The notes under the pieces: model-generated
What the model saw: the letters and a program-made list of their open reading frames with translations, nothing else
Databases searched by the model: none
What the model was told of the DNA's origin: nothing
Made by a program: the position numbers and the translations under genes
Source of the DNA: Clostridia bacterium
Lineage (GTDB): Bacteria; Bacillota; Clostridia; Peptostreptococcales; Anaerovoracaceae
NCBI GenBank assembly: GCA_030537495.1
Contig: JAUNMH010000012.1
Location: 1 to 57,780, forward strand
Reading direction: 5' to 3'
DNA: 57,780 nucleotides
Shown here: positions 7,567 to 19,250 of the stretch, piece after piece
Numbering within the stretch: position 1 is the stretch's first letter
Layout: each line of letters begins with the position of its first letter

Positions 7567-8934
7567 CTACCCTAAATATTTCTCAATATATTCGTCTTTG
7601 ATTCTCTTAAGTTCTGTCTTAGGCAGCATTCTCAGAAGTTCCCAACCTAGGTCAAGAGTTTCTTCAATGCTTCTATCCTTTTCATAACCCTGTGATACGT
7701 ACTGCTTTTCGAATTCCTGACTGAACTTAGCGTAAATCAGATCAGTTTCTGTAAGGGCCGCTTCACCTAAGATTGTCATTAGTTCCAGACACTCCTTACC
7801 TCTCGCATATGCAGCGAAAAGCTGGTTCATTGTATCTGCATGGTCTTCTCTTGTTTTTCCGTTACCGATACCCTTATCCTTCAGACGGGAAAGTGATGGA
7901 AGAACGTCGATAGGTGGCTGAACTCCCTTTCTGTACAGTTCACGGGATAGAATGATCTGACCCTCTGTAATATATCCTGTAAGGTCAGGAATTGGGTGAG
8001 TCTTATCGTCTTCCGGCATTGTCAGAATAGGGATCATTGTAATAGAACCTTCACAGTCTCTCTTTCTTCCTGCTCTCTCGTACATTGTAGCAAGGTCAGT
8101 GTACAGATATCCAGGATATCCTCTTCTGCCCGGTACTTCCTTACGAGCTGCTGATACTTCACGAAGAGCTTCAGCGTAGTTTGTAATATCGGTTAGAATT
8201 ACAAGAACGTGCATACCTAGGTCAAATGCCAGGTATTCAGCGGCAGTTAACGCCATACGAGGTGTTGCAATTCTTTCTACAGCAGGGTCATTTGCCAGGT
8301 TCATGAACATTACTGTTCTGTCAATAGCACCTGTACGACGGAAATCAGATGCAAAGAAGTCTGCTTCTTCGTATGTGATACCGATAGCTGCAAATACTAC
8401 GGCGAAGTTACTTTCTCCGCCAAGAACCTTTGCCTGTCTTGCAATCTGAGCTGCAAGGTTAGCGTGAGGAAGACCTGAACCTGAGAAAATAGGTAGCTTC
8501 TGTCCTCTTACAAGTGTATTCAGACCGTCAATTGCAGATACACCTGTCTGAATGAATTCTGCAGGATAGTCTCTTGCAGCAGGGTTCATTGGAAGGCCGT
8601 TGATATCAAGATACTTTTCAGCAATGATTTCAGGTCCGCCATCCTTAGGTCTACCCATACCGTCGAATACACGTCCAAGCATTTCAGGTGATACTCCTAA
8701 CTGAGTACCCTTACCTAAGAATTTAACTGTACTTTCCTTAAGGTTGATGCCTGCAGAGCTTTCAAAAAGCTGTACCAGTGCATCTCTACCGTTTATTTCT
8801 AGAACCTTGCAAAGTCTCTTTTCACCATTGTGAAGATTGATTTCACCTAGTTCATCGTAAGTTACATTTTCAACGTCCTTTACAAGCATTAGAGGACCTG
8901 CAACTTCTGATATTGTCTTATATTCCTTAATCAT
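7567..8934 (-). CDS. ntpB: V-type ATPase subunit B (regulatory, non-catalytic)
   Basis: A 455-residue subunit B. It has the nucleotide-binding-fold core but lacks a Walker A lysine (the region reads [19 protein letters not shown]), as expected for the non-catalytic subunit. Conserved [23 protein letters not shown] and [20 protein letters not shown] segments are present. It alternates with subunit A in the A3B3 hexamer. The start ATG overlaps the end of ntpA by 8 bp with AAGGAGG upstream. Confidence 0.96.
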   Translation of the reverse strand: MIKEYKTISEVAGPLMLVKDVENVTYDELGEINLHNGEKRLCKVLEINGRDALVQLFESSAGINLKESTVKFLGKGTQLGVSPEMLGRVFDGMGRPKDGGPEIIAEKYLDINGLPMNPAARDYPAEFIQTGVSAIDGLNTLVRGQKLPIFSGSGLPHANLAAQIARQAKVLGGESNFAVVFAAIGITYEEADFFASDFRRTGAIDRTVMFMNLANDPAVERIATPRMALTAAEYLAFDLGMHVLVILTDITNYAEALREVSAARKEVPGRRGYPGYLYTDLATMYERAGRKRDCEGSITMIPILTMPEDDKTHPIPDLTGYITEGQIILSRELYRKGVQPPIDVLPSLSRLKDKGIGNGKTREDHADTMNQLFAAYARGKECLELMTILGEAALTETDLIYAKFSQEFEKQYVSQGYEKDRSIEETLDLGWELLRMLPKTELKRIKDEYIEKYLG

Positions 8935-10705
8935 CGTTTTCAGCCTCCTTGCTTACTAAATCGTTAACTTCGTTCTTCAGCTGTGCTAAAGTTTCTTCGA
9001 AAGCTTCAGGAACTCTTTCTTCTTCGATGTACTTAAATCTTCCGATTACTTCTCTTACAGGCAGACTAGCTAATGCGTTAAATGGTGCACCCTTTGAAGC
9101 TGCATCTCTTGCAGCATCATAGTATGCGAAGATCAGCTGCATCATCTTGAACTGCTTATCAAGTGAAGCGTATGTATCTACATCGTGGAATGCGTTTTGA
9201 TGTAGATAGTCTTCTCTGATTGAGCGGCAAACTTCAAGCTTGATTCTATCTTCAATGGAAAGTGCGTCCACACCTACTAGCTGAACGATTTCATCAAGTT
9301 CTGCTTCTTCCTGAAGTAGTCTAAGAGCCTTAGTTCTCAGTTCTGGGAATTCCTTGCTTACATTATCTTCATACCACTTAGTTAATCGGTCTACATATAG
9401 AGAGTAACTCTGCAGCCAGTTGATTGCAGGGAAGTGTCTCTTGTATGCCAGTGATGAGTCTAGGCACCAGAATACTTTTACGATTCTAAGTGTTGCCTGT
9501 GATACTGGCTCGGAAATATCTCCACCTGGAGGAGATACGGCACCGATTGCGGAAAGTGCTCCGATTCTGTTATCCTTACCCAGTGAAACTACACGTCCTG
9601 CTCTTTCGTAGAACTGTGCAAGTCTGGATGCTAGATATGCTGGATATCCTTCTTCACCTGGCATTTCTTCCAGACGACCGGACATTTCTCTAAGAGCTTC
9701 TGCCCATCTGGATGTGGAGTCTGCCATAAGAGCTACGGAGTAACCCATATCTCTGAAGTATTCTGCGATTGTAATACCTGTATAAATTGATGCTTCACGG
9801 GCAGCTACCGGCATGTCTGATGTGTTCGCAATAAGAACTGTTCTCTTCATCAGTGATTCTCCACTGCGAGGGTCCTTTAGTTCTGGGAATTCCATCAGTA
9901 CGTCAGTCATTTCGTTACCACGTTCACCGCATCCGATATAAACTACGATATCTGCGTCTGCCCATTTTGCTAGCTGATGCTGAACAACTGTCTTACCTGA
10001 ACCGAAAGGTCCTGGAACAGCAGCTACACCACCCTTAGCAATTGGGAACATTGTATCGATTACACGCTGTCCTGTAATCAGAGGCATTTCAGGAACTAGC
10101 TTTTCCTTATATGGACGACCAACTCTGACAGGCCATTTCTGCATTAACTTAAGTTCAGCAACTGAACCGTCAGCCTGCTTAACAGTACCTACAACTTCAT
10201 CAACTGTATATGAACCTGCCTGGATGCTTTCAATTACACCCTTAACGCCATAAGGTACCATAATCTTCTGTTCTACAATAACAGTTTCCTGTACAGTACC
10301 GATAATGTCTCCAGCTTCAACTTCGTCGCCAACCTTACATGTAGGAACAAATTCCCACTTCTTATCTCTGTCCAGTGAAGGAACGTTGATACCTCTTGTA
10401 ATGTTGGAACCTACCTGAGCACGCATTGCCTCAAGTGGTCTCTGAATACCGTCGTACATTGTTTCAATAAGTCCTGGTCCCAGTTCTACTGAAAGCTGTG
10501 CACCTGTTGTTACAACCGGTGCTCCCGGTCCGATACCTGCAGTTTCTTCATATACCTGAATAGAAGCGAGGTCGCCTCTCATTTCAATAATTTCGCCAAT
10601 CAGTCCCAGCTCACCTACGCGTACTACGTCGAACATATTAGCATCTTCCATGCCGGACGCAGTAACCAGTGGTCCGGAGACCTTAACTATTTTGCCCTGG
10701 CTCAT
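8927..10705 (-). CDS. ntpA: V-type ATPase catalytic subunit A
   Basis: A 592-residue catalytic subunit with the Walker [18 protein letters not shown] near residue 230, the GERGNEM catalytic Glu motif, the extra non-homologous region characteristic of A subunits (about 110-190), and the [19 protein letters not shown] segment. It hydrolyses ATP in the cytoplasmic A3B3 head. It begins 1 bp after ntpG with GGAGGTGA upstream of the ATG. Confidence 0.97.
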   Translation of the reverse strand: MSQGKIVKVSGPLVTASGMEDANMFDVVRVGELGLIGEIIEMRGDLASIQVYEETAGIGPGAPVVTTGAQLSVELGPGLIETMYDGIQRPLEAMRAQVGSNITRGINVPSLDRDKKWEFVPTCKVGDEVEAGDIIGTVQETVIVEQKIMVPYGVKGVIESIQAGSYTVDEVVGTVKQADGSVAELKLMQKWPVRVGRPYKEKLVPEMPLITGQRVIDTMFPIAKGGVAAVPGPFGSGKTVVQHQLAKWADADIVVYIGCGERGNEMTDVLMEFPELKDPRSGESLMKRTVLIANTSDMPVAAREASIYTGITIAEYFRDMGYSVALMADSTSRWAEALREMSGRLEEMPGEEGYPAYLASRLAQFYERAGRVVSLGKDNRIGALSAIGAVSPPGGDISEPVSQATLRIVKVFWCLDSSLAYKRHFPAINWLQSYSLYVDRLTKWYEDNVSKEFPELRTKALRLLQEEAELDEIVQLVGVDALSIEDRIKLEVCRSIREDYLHQNAFHDVDTYASLDKQFKMMQLIFAYYDAARDAASKGAPFNALASLPVREVIGRFKYIEEERVPEAFEETLAQLKNEVNDLVSKEAENDD

Positions 10706-11029
10706 TTATTTGTCACCTCCAAATAGAATGTCTGCTCCTACAGCACGCTCTACGGACTTTCTTACATTGTCCATACCTGCTCCCGAAGAGCCTTCTTTGC
10801 CCGGAATTGTAATTACTGCCGGGATCTTCAAGTCTTTATATTCGTCAATATCCTTCTGAATCTGAACTGCAAGGCCTTCTGTGATGTAGATAATCGCATA
10901 GTCTTCCTTTGCAATTCTGTGAAGGGTATGTTTCGCTTCTTCTCCCTTACTTGTAGGGAATACATCCAGTCCAACGGCCTTAAAACCGAGAACTGAATCT
11001 CTCTCGCCGATAACACCTATCTTATACAT
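10706..11029 (-). CDS. ntpG: V-type ATPase subunit F (NtpG)
   Basis: A 107-residue small subunit that binds the D shaft. The N-terminus YKIGVIGERDSVLGFKAVGL and the DYAIIYITEGLA strand are the Rossmann-like core typical of family F. It overlaps ntpC by 8 bp and abuts ntpA. The name ntpG follows Enterococcus hirae usage; the general name is subunit F. Confidence 0.93.
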   Translation of the reverse strand: MYKIGVIGERDSVLGFKAVGLDVFPTSKGEEAKHTLHRIAKEDYAIIYITEGLAVQIQKDIDEYKDLKIPAVITIPGKEGSSGAGMDNVRKSVERAVGADILFGGDK

Positions 11030-12029
11030 ATGGTTCCCTCAATCTTTCAATAATTTCATCTGGTTCAGAGCCCATAAGGATTCCACCTAGAATTATTCTA
11101 AGATTATCTATTTCAGCTTCCTTTGCGTACCAGTAGCCTACGATGGGTTCTATTCCGAAGGTGCAATACTTAGCCTGACGACAGTAATCCATCATCTTAT
11201 TTTCGCAAAGTCTTTCAAGAACAGCGAAATCCCCGCTTTCCTTAATAGCTCTGCCACCTTCTGCCATAACTTCTCTTAATCCATATGGTGCCAGCTTGTC
11301 GGCAATCTGTGCATATGGTTCCTCATATGATGAAATGAAGAACTGTTCGCTGATATTTCCGCCTTCAAGATATACTTTCTGGAAGAAAGACCAAGGTTTA
11401 TTCATTTCCTTAAGTCTGGTGAAAGTCTTAAGATTAAGAATATCAATATTAAGCTTTACCATATCGATAAGGAATTCGTCTCCATTTTCCTCAGCTGCAC
11501 GAACCATATCCTTGTAGCATGCCTTATCAAGAATGATGTCAATTTCCTGAGGATCATGTCCTCTGCTGAAAACGTCTGCTACTTCTAAGACAGCCTCTCT
11601 CATAATTGGTGACATGAACACCAGATTTCTGTCTCTAACCATAGCAACCATGCTCTTCCAGTCAATATCGCCAGTAGACATTAGATTGTCTTCATTTGGC
11701 ACCATTCCCAGAAACTCAGATTTCAGACAAACCTTTATGTTGTGGTAGTCGAAAGGGAAAAGACATAGAGCCAATTCCTTTCTCTCAGGAATAGTATCAT
11801 AAACTAAGTCAAATAGCTTATTCTGCTCTCTTCTTATGAACCATTCAATGTCCCCACCATACAATTCCTTGGCTTCTCCATAGCCGAACTCCTGCAAAAC
11901 ATTCTCAGCTGCAGTAAGGTCCTTACATGATGCAAGTCTAACCAAGTCGGCCTTATTCATCAGGTTTCTGCTGAAGCTTCCAATATAGGCATCTGCAAAG
12001 GTATATTCTTCTAAATTTCGCTTTGCCAT
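11022..12029 (-). CDS. ntpC: V-type ATPase subunit C (rotor-top funnel)
   Basis: A 335-residue subunit C/d-type protein that couples the central stalk to the proteolipid ring. The N-terminal YTFADAYIGSFSRNLM, and the repeated helical blocks with DIDWKSMVAMVRDR and FGIEPIVGYWYAKEAEIDNLR, match the family. An AAGGAGATAA ribosome site precedes the ATG, and the gene overlaps ntpG by 8 bp. Confidence 0.93.
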   Translation of the reverse strand: MAKRNLEEYTFADAYIGSFSRNLMNKADLVRLASCKDLTAAENVLQEFGYGEAKELYGGDIEWFIRREQNKLFDLVYDTIPERKELALCLFPFDYHNIKVCLKSEFLGMVPNEDNLMSTGDIDWKSMVAMVRDRNLVFMSPIMREAVLEVADVFSRGHDPQEIDIILDKACYKDMVRAAEENGDEFLIDMVKLNIDILNLKTFTRLKEMNKPWSFFQKVYLEGGNISEQFFISSYEEPYAQIADKLAPYGLREVMAEGGRAIKESGDFAVLERLCENKMMDYCRQAKYCTFGIEPIVGYWYAKEAEIDNLRIILGGILMGSEPDEIIERLREPYV

Positions 12030-12059
12030 CTATTTATCTCCTTATAGTCAAAATGCCTT

Positions 12060-12638
12060 CTAAAACAGCTTTTCCGCAACTTCGCGAGCAAGACCTTCTC
12101 TTGCATTTTCAACCAGTGCCTCAAGAGAACAGTTGATATAAACTGAACCCTTTCTCAGCAGAAATCCTCCGGAAATGCTTTCTGTTTTATCTGACAGAGT
12201 AACCTTGCCTCCACTGATTTTGCCGTTAGCTTCCTGCACCAGCTTCTCGCCGATTTTCGCTGCATCCTTGGCGTTCATAATGATTTCGCCATCAGTTTCA
12301 CCTGTGCTTTCCACAAGCTTCACCAAGAAGTCAACGTATTCATTTTCCTCAAGGTTTGCGATTTTCTCAACAGCTTTATCAAAACATTCAGAGATTAGCT
12401 TCTGCTTTTCTTCTAGAATAATTTTTCTGCCGTCGATTTCCGCAACAGCCTTTCTTCTGCTAATCAGTTTTTCTTTTTCGTCCAGACCTTCGGCTTCAGC
12501 CTTCTTTACAAGCTCATCAGCCTTAGTCTGTGCTTCAGCAAGGATTCCATCACATTCAGCTTTCGCTGCGTCTAAAGTGACCTTAGCCTTGGCCTCAGCG
12601 TCACTTATAATTTTCGATGTAATCTTTTCTATGCTCAT
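12060..12638 (-). CDS. ntpE: V-type ATPase subunit E (peripheral stalk)
   Basis: A 192-residue protein with a long charged N-terminal coiled coil (about residues 1-90, alanine/lysine/glutamate rich, AKVTLDAAKAECDGILAEA) and a globular C-terminus with ISGGFLLRKGSVYINCSLEAL, the family hallmark. It pairs with the G/H-type coiled coil (NtpF) to form the stator. It sits 31 bp after ntpK and 30 bp before ntpC. Confidence 0.92.
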   Translation of the reverse strand: MSIEKITSKIISDAEAKAKVTLDAAKAECDGILAEAQTKADELVKKAEAEGLDEKEKLISRRKAVAEIDGRKIILEEKQKLISECFDKAVEKIANLEENEYVDFLVKLVESTGETDGEIIMNAKDAAKIGEKLVQEANGKISGGKVTLSDKTESISGGFLLRKGSVYINCSLEALVENAREGLAREVAEKLF

Positions 12639-12669
12639 TTAAATTCACGTCCTTTGCGTCAGTTTCCAA

Positions 12670-15117
<2,448 letters not shown>

Positions 15118-15131
<14 letters not shown>

Positions 15132-15444
15132 TGTCTCTCACAATCCTTTCTGCAATCAGCGCTATTGCCGATTCCTCATTTTTTCTGGCTCTGCTGATTA
15201 CATCCGCACAGTCTTTCTTTTTGTCTTCCAGGAATGCATTGTACTGCTGATCGGATATCTCCTGACCTTCCTTGATTAAGGTGTCGTAAATATCCTTCGC
15301 CTTAATTCTTGCATCACTTAGCATTTTCTCTGCCTTCGTCTTCGCGTCTGCTATGCTCTGCTTAGAATCCACATTTGCCTTCTTCTGAAGTTCATCTGCG
15401 TAGGTTTCACTTTCCTTTACTTTAGTGAGTTCTTCAGCAAACAT
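15118..15444 (-). CDS. ntpF: V-type ATPase peripheral-stalk coiled-coil subunit (G/H type)
   Basis: A 108-residue almost entirely helical, charged protein (AKTKAEKMLSDARIKAKDIY) at the head of the operon, where Enterococcus hirae has ntpF. It should pair with subunit E as the stator stalk. Sequence conservation in this family is low, so position and coiled-coil character carry the call. GGGAGGATG provides the ribosome site. Confidence 0.85.
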
Positions 15445-15515
15445 CTTACATCCTCCCTTCTAGTGAGTATTGGTAGAAGTTTCTTTCGCATAAAAAAGAA
15501 GTTCCCCCTAGTGTA

Positions 15516-15543
15516 ATTATACCCCCTCCGAAACGAAAAACAA
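15516..15543 (-). promoter_or_regulatory. Promoter of the V-ATPase operon
   Basis: Minus-strand TTGTTT (15538-15543), 16-bp spacer, TATAAT (15516-15521), about 70 bp upstream of ntpF. The about 300-bp gap 15445-15744 otherwise holds this promoter, the divergent whiA promoter and AT-rich sequence. Confidence 0.6.
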
Positions 15544-15697
15544 CCTTTTTCTTGCAAGTTAAAACTTTAACAGCCGAAAGCATTGAATTTTCAATAAATG
15601 TAATTTTCTGTCAAAGCCAAAACGAGCGAATTATCACCAAAAATTCACAAAAATCAGCACATTACGATGCATTCTTTACCCAAATCTGAGGTGAATA

Positions 15698-15706
15698 TGA
15701 TATAAT
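15698..15706 (+). promoter_or_regulatory. Extended -10 promoter of whiA
   Basis: TGATATAAT is a perfect extended -10 (TGnTATAAT) 38 bp upstream of the whiA start; no good -35 is visible. It sits in the short palindrome TGATATAATATCA. Confidence 0.6.
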
Positions 15707-15744
15707 ATCATCATTGTTTAGAAACAAAAATGGAGGTAGTTCCC

Positions 15745-16686
15745 ATGTCTTTTGCAGGCGAAACGAAAAACGAATTATCCAGATTAGACCCTGAAAAAAA
15801 GTGTTGTCAACTGGCAGAAATTGCCGGCTTCCTAAGGGTATCTGGTAGTATAAGACTTGCCGGGGGAGGTAAATTTAAGATCGTCACAGCTACAGACAAT
15901 GCTGCTGTAGCCCGTCACTACAAGAAGCTTATTAAGGAATATTTTAATGTGGAAACAGCACTTGAAATAGGTGACGCTCAAGGACCGAAAAAAGGTCATA
16001 TCTACATGTTAACCATAGATCCTGAGATGCACAGTGAGCAGATTCTAAGAGAAACTGGAATACTTTTAGTAAGAGAAGGCAACAACTTTATCAGTGACGG
16101 CATATATGCCACTCTTATTCGTTCCAAATGTTGTAAGAAGTCCTATTTGCGCGGCGTTTTTATGGGCTCTGGTACTATGAACGACCCTAGCAGGGGATAC
16201 CATCTAGAGCTGGTATGTGCCACACAGACCCTGGCCAACGACTTGAAAAAAATGATTAACAGTTTCGTTGACTTAAATGCGAAAATAGTGAAAAGAAAAG
16301 ACAAGTATATCGTCTACATGAAGAGCGCAGAAAATATCTGCGATACATTATCTATTATGGGTGCCAACGCTCAGCGACTGATTTTCGATGAGGTTGTACT
16401 TAACAAGGATATTGTAAACGCTACAGTCAGGCTGACGAACTGCGACAATGCAAATACAGATAGAACCTTAGACGCATCGTCCCGCCAAATTGCGGCAATC
16501 AAGAAAATAGAAGAGCTTCGTGGCCTGGACTTTCTTCCCCCTAAACTTAGAGCAGCAGCCCAGCTCCGCCTGGAGTACCCTGAGGCTAGCTTGATTCAGC
16601 TTGGTGAAATGATGGATCCGCCTATGAAGAAATCAGGAATTAACAATAGATTTAAGAAGATAAACGAAATAGCAGACAGCCTATAG
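15745..16686 (+). CDS. whiA: Sporulation/cell-division regulator WhiA
   Basis: A 313-residue DNA-binding protein with an N-terminal LAGLIDADG-like domain (about 20-220, including CCQLAEIAGFLRVSGSI and LRGVFMGSGTMNDP) and a C-terminal helix-turn-helix (LIQLGEMMDPPMKKSGINNR). The first in-frame ATG (15730) overlaps the GGAGG ribosome site; the second gives MSFAGETKNELSR, the family N-terminus, and is chosen. In most Clostridia whiA follows rapZ and mgfK/yvcK; here it points the other way and a kce gene intervenes. Confidence 0.96.
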   Translation: MSFAGETKNELSRLDPEKKCCQLAEIAGFLRVSGSIRLAGGGKFKIVTATDNAAVARHYKKLIKEYFNVETALEIGDAQGPKKGHIYMLTIDPEMHSEQILRETGILLVREGNNFISDGIYATLIRSKCCKKSYLRGVFMGSGTMNDPSRGYHLELVCATQTLANDLKKMINSFVDLNAKIVKRKDKYIVYMKSAENICDTLSIMGANAQRLIFDEVVLNKDIVNATVRLTNCDNANTDRTLDASSRQIAAIKKIEELRGLDFLPPKLRAAAQLRLEYPEASLIQLGEMMDPPMKKSGINNRFKKINEIADSL

Positions 16687-16704
16687 GCCATCTGCTATTT
16701 TTAA
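16667..16704 (+). terminator. Terminator overlapping the whiA stop codon
   Basis: AAATAGCAGA pairs with TCTGCTATTT (10 bp), with an inner GCC/GGC helix whose loop contains the whiA TAG; TTTTTAATT follows. It may also end kce transcripts from the other side. Confidence 0.75.
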
Positions 16705-16732
16705 TTAAACATATTTCTCACTCAGTAAGTTC

Positions 16733-17563
16733 TTACTTAAGTGGAGCAAGTCCTAAGATTTCTCTTGCTTCAGCTGGAGTAGCAACTTCTCTTCCTAGAA
16801 GCTTAGCTAGTTCAACAACCTTAGCAACCATCTGTCCGTTGCTTTCTGCAAGAACACCCTTTTCCATGTATAGGTTGTCCTCGAAACCAACTCTTACGTG
16901 TCCGCCTAAGCTGATTGTTGCAGCAGCAATGTGCCATGCATTCTTACCAAGACCTGTAGCAGTCCAAGTTGAACCTTCAGGAATTGATTCTACCATGAAT
17001 ACAAGGTCTCTGATTGTAGCAGTCATCTGTACTCCTAATACGAAGTCCCAGTGAATTGGCTTAGTCAGGTAACCCTTTCTGTGAGCTGTCTTCATAGCAG
17101 TGTCGATCATACCCTTATCGAATACTTCACATTCAGGCTTGATTCCTCTTTCCTGCATGATCTTAGCGAAGTTGATAATTGTGTTATCAGTATTAGTAAA
17201 TACTTCATCTCCACCGAAGTTGCAAGTTCCGCAGTCTAAAGTAGCCATTTCAGGAGTAGGAACGATTTCTGTTGACTGAAGTCTTTCAAGGTCAGTCATA
17301 CCAACTGCTCCACCTGTTGAAGGCTGGATGATTGCATCCGGGCATTCCTTACGGATAGCATCTACAACTTCCTGGAATCTGTCCTTGCTCTGAGTAGGAG
17401 TTCCGTCATCTTCTCTTACATGTAAGTGAATTAAAGCTGCACCAGCATCATAAGCTGATTTTGCTTCTCTAACACATTCCTCTACAGTATAAGGAACGTT
17501 AGGGTTCTGTTCTTTAGTAACTTCTGCGCCGCAAATGCAAGCACTGATAATTAATTTGTCCAT
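16733..17563 (-). CDS. kce: 3-keto-5-aminohexanoate cleavage enzyme family (BKACE)
   Basis: A 276-residue TIM-barrel enzyme of the DUF849/BKACE family. The metal ligands are visible as H46 and H48 in LIHLHVREDDG and E228 in VGFEDNLY, with E14 in GAEVT; the whole length aligns with Kce of lysine fermentation, which converts 3-keto-5-aminohexanoate plus acetyl-CoA to 3-aminobutyryl-CoA and acetoacetate. Family members use other beta-keto acids too, and none of the other lysine-pathway genes (kamA, kamDE, kdd, kal) is nearby, so substrate is not settled. It is a single-gene unit with its own strong promoter. Confidence 0.85.
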   Translation of the reverse strand: MDKLIISACICGAEVTKEQNPNVPYTVEECVREAKSAYDAGAALIHLHVREDDGTPTQSKDRFQEVVDAIRKECPDAIIQPSTGGAVGMTDLERLQSTEIVPTPEMATLDCGTCNFGGDEVFTNTDNTIINFAKIMQERGIKPECEVFDKGMIDTAMKTAHRKGYLTKPIHWDFVLGVQMTATIRDLVFMVESIPEGSTWTATGLGKNAWHIAAATISLGGHVRVGFEDNLYMEKGVLAESNGQMVAKVVELAKLLGREVATPAEAREILGLAPLK

Positions 17564-17606
17564 TGGTCTTCTCCTTTTTGTTATTTATTCAACTAAACAC
17601 AGTATA

Positions 17607-17635
17607 ATTATATCATCAACAGCTCAAGTTGTCTA
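17607..17635 (-). promoter_or_regulatory. Promoter of kce
   Basis: TAGACA (17630-17635), 17-bp spacer, TATAAT (17607-17612) with an upstream TG (extended -10), about 45 bp before the start codon. A 13-bp repeat CTYAAGTTGTCTA occurs at 17623-17635, over the -35, and at 17645-17657. Confidence 0.7.
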
Positions 17636-17641
17636 GATGAA

Positions 17642-18505
17642 CTACTTAAGTTGTCTATGCTCTAAATTAACTCTAAAGCCGTCCTCTTTAAAGATTTCAG
17701 CCATCTTATTAGCCGTCGCCACAGATCTATGCTGCCCACCTGTACATCCGAAGGCAATATTAAGGTGGTACTTGCCCTCCTTAATGTAATAAGGCACAAC
17801 ATCGTCGATCATATCATGAAGATGCTTGATAAAAACCTGAGTAATATGGTTCTTCATAACATAGGCAGACACCTTCTTGTTGTTGCCAGTCAGCTTCTTC
17901 AGACTTGGCACATAGAAAGGATTTGGTATAAATCTCATGTCAAAAACCATGTCCGCCTCCGCTGGAATTCCATATTTAAATCCAAAGGAAACAATGTTAA
18001 TAGCAAAAGCACTTTCCGATTCACCCTCGCCAAAAATCCGCTCAAGTTCCTCGTTAAGGCCTGCTACCTTCAGTCTAGTGGTATCTATGATATAGTCAGA
18101 GTGAGACCTTATGCTACGAAGTTTCTCCCTTTCCTTTTGGATAACTTCCGCCGACGCCGCTCCCCCTGTCAGAGGGTGACTTCTTCTCGTCTCATTGTAC
18201 CTCTTCACCAAAGTCGCATTAGATGCCTCCACAAACAAAATCTTAAAGTCGATGCCCTCATATCCCTTCAACTTCTCGATGCACTCGTTGAAGTCATGGA
18301 AAAACTCGCCGCCACGAATGTCCACCACAAAAGCCGCCTTATCAATTTTATTTTCAGACATAGATGTAAGTTCAACGAAATTCAGAATTAAAGAAGGTGG
18401 CATATTATCCACGCAATAATAACCGCGATCCTCGAACCAATCCGCTGCGTGAGTTTTGCCCGCGCCCGAAAGGCCAGTTACAATGACAACCTTCATCTGT
18501 TTCAT
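17642..18505 (-). CDS. rapZ: RNase adapter / nucleotide-binding protein RapZ (YvcJ)
   Basis: A 287-residue P-loop protein with Walker A GLSGAGKT (11-18), YYCVDNMPPSL, the ETRRSHPL segment, and the C-terminal GCTGGQHRSVATA signature. RapZ binds nucleotides and, in enteric bacteria, glucosamine-6-phosphate and small RNAs; in Firmicutes YvcJ has GTPase/ATPase activity of unclear role. It begins 4 bp after the PHP-domain gene with GGAGGTG upstream, and ends the murB operon. Confidence 0.94.
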   Translation of the reverse strand: MKQMKVVIVTGLSGAGKTHAADWFEDRGYYCVDNMPPSLILNFVELTSMSENKIDKAAFVVDIRGGEFFHDFNECIEKLKGYEGIDFKILFVEASNATLVKRYNETRRSHPLTGGAASAEVIQKEREKLRSIRSHSDYIIDTTRLKVAGLNEELERIFGEGESESAFAINIVSFGFKYGIPAEADMVFDMRFIPNPFYVPSLKKLTGNNKKVSAYVMKNHITQVFIKHLHDMIDDVVPYYIKEGKYHLNIAFGCTGGQHRSVATANKMAEIFKEDGFRVNLEHRQLK

Positions 18506-18509
18506 AAAC

Positions 18510-19250
18510 CTACACCTCCCTGATGTTTACAATTCTCTCTATGTCCAACCCCGCTTCAATAGCACGCTCTATGCCACCGTGAAAACTTCCAACTCTGTCC
18601 GGCGTGTGTGCGTCGCTGCTGATTACGAACTTCACGTCGTACTTAGCCGCAATCTTAATTTCCTCCACCGTCAGGTGATCGTGCCATGTGCTGATTTCCA
18701 TAAGGGTGTCAGTGTCCGCACACGCCTTGGCGATGTCATCAATATCAAAACGCCCTTTGTCCCCCGGGTGAGTTAAAATCTTAATATCATTTTCGTATAG
18801 AGCCTTCAGAGTCATATCCGTATTCTTTACCAGCAAATCACTTCCGAAAAAAGGCAAAAGCCCATGAGCATCCAGCCAGTTAGAAACACAGTAACCCCTT
18901 GGGATTCCATAATGATAGCCCGCCAGAATGAAGTCGAAGCAGTCCATTTCATCAGGGCTCACATCTAAGTAATTGCCCACAGAAATGATGTTAGCCTCTA
19001 CCCCAAGATAAATCTTAACCTGCGGATAAACTTCATTGAGCCTATCGATTTCTGCCCTCATTACAGGGAAATCCGTCCTTTTCACACCATAAGTCAGGTG
19101 CCCCGGACCGTGGTCAGTAATTGCCAGCTCCGAAAGCCCCGCATCTATAGCAGCTTTTACATTGTCCTCAATGGAGCCCTTTCCATGAGAAAAAGTTGTA
19201 TGGGTATGATAATCAAATATCATCTTATACTTATCAAAATTAATTTCCAA
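18510..19250 (-). CDS. PHP-domain phosphoesterase
   Basis: A 246-residue metal-dependent PHP hydrolase. Metal-binding motifs run in order: DYHTHTTFSHG (13-23), ITDHG, GVEANI, LTHPGD and SSDAHTPD. It belongs with the histidinol-phosphatase/YcdX-like phosphoesterases; the substrate is unknown. The start is read as TTG at 19250 (AGAGG nine bases upstream, overlapping the murB stop by 11 bp); an ATG nine codons later at 19223 is an alternative. The PHP gene between murB and rapZ is a common clostridial arrangement. Confidence 0.87.
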   Translation of the reverse strand: MEINFDKYKMIFDYHTHTTFSHGKGSIEDNVKAAIDAGLSELAITDHGPGHLTYGVKRTDFPVMRAEIDRLNEVYPQVKIYLGVEANIISVGNYLDVSPDEMDCFDFILAGYHYGIPRGYCVSNWLDAHGLLPFFGSDLLVKNTDMTLKALYENDIKILTHPGDKGRFDIDDIAKACADTDTLMEISTWHDHLTVEEIKIAAKYDVKFVISSDAHTPDRVGSFHGGIERAIEAGLDIERIVNIREV

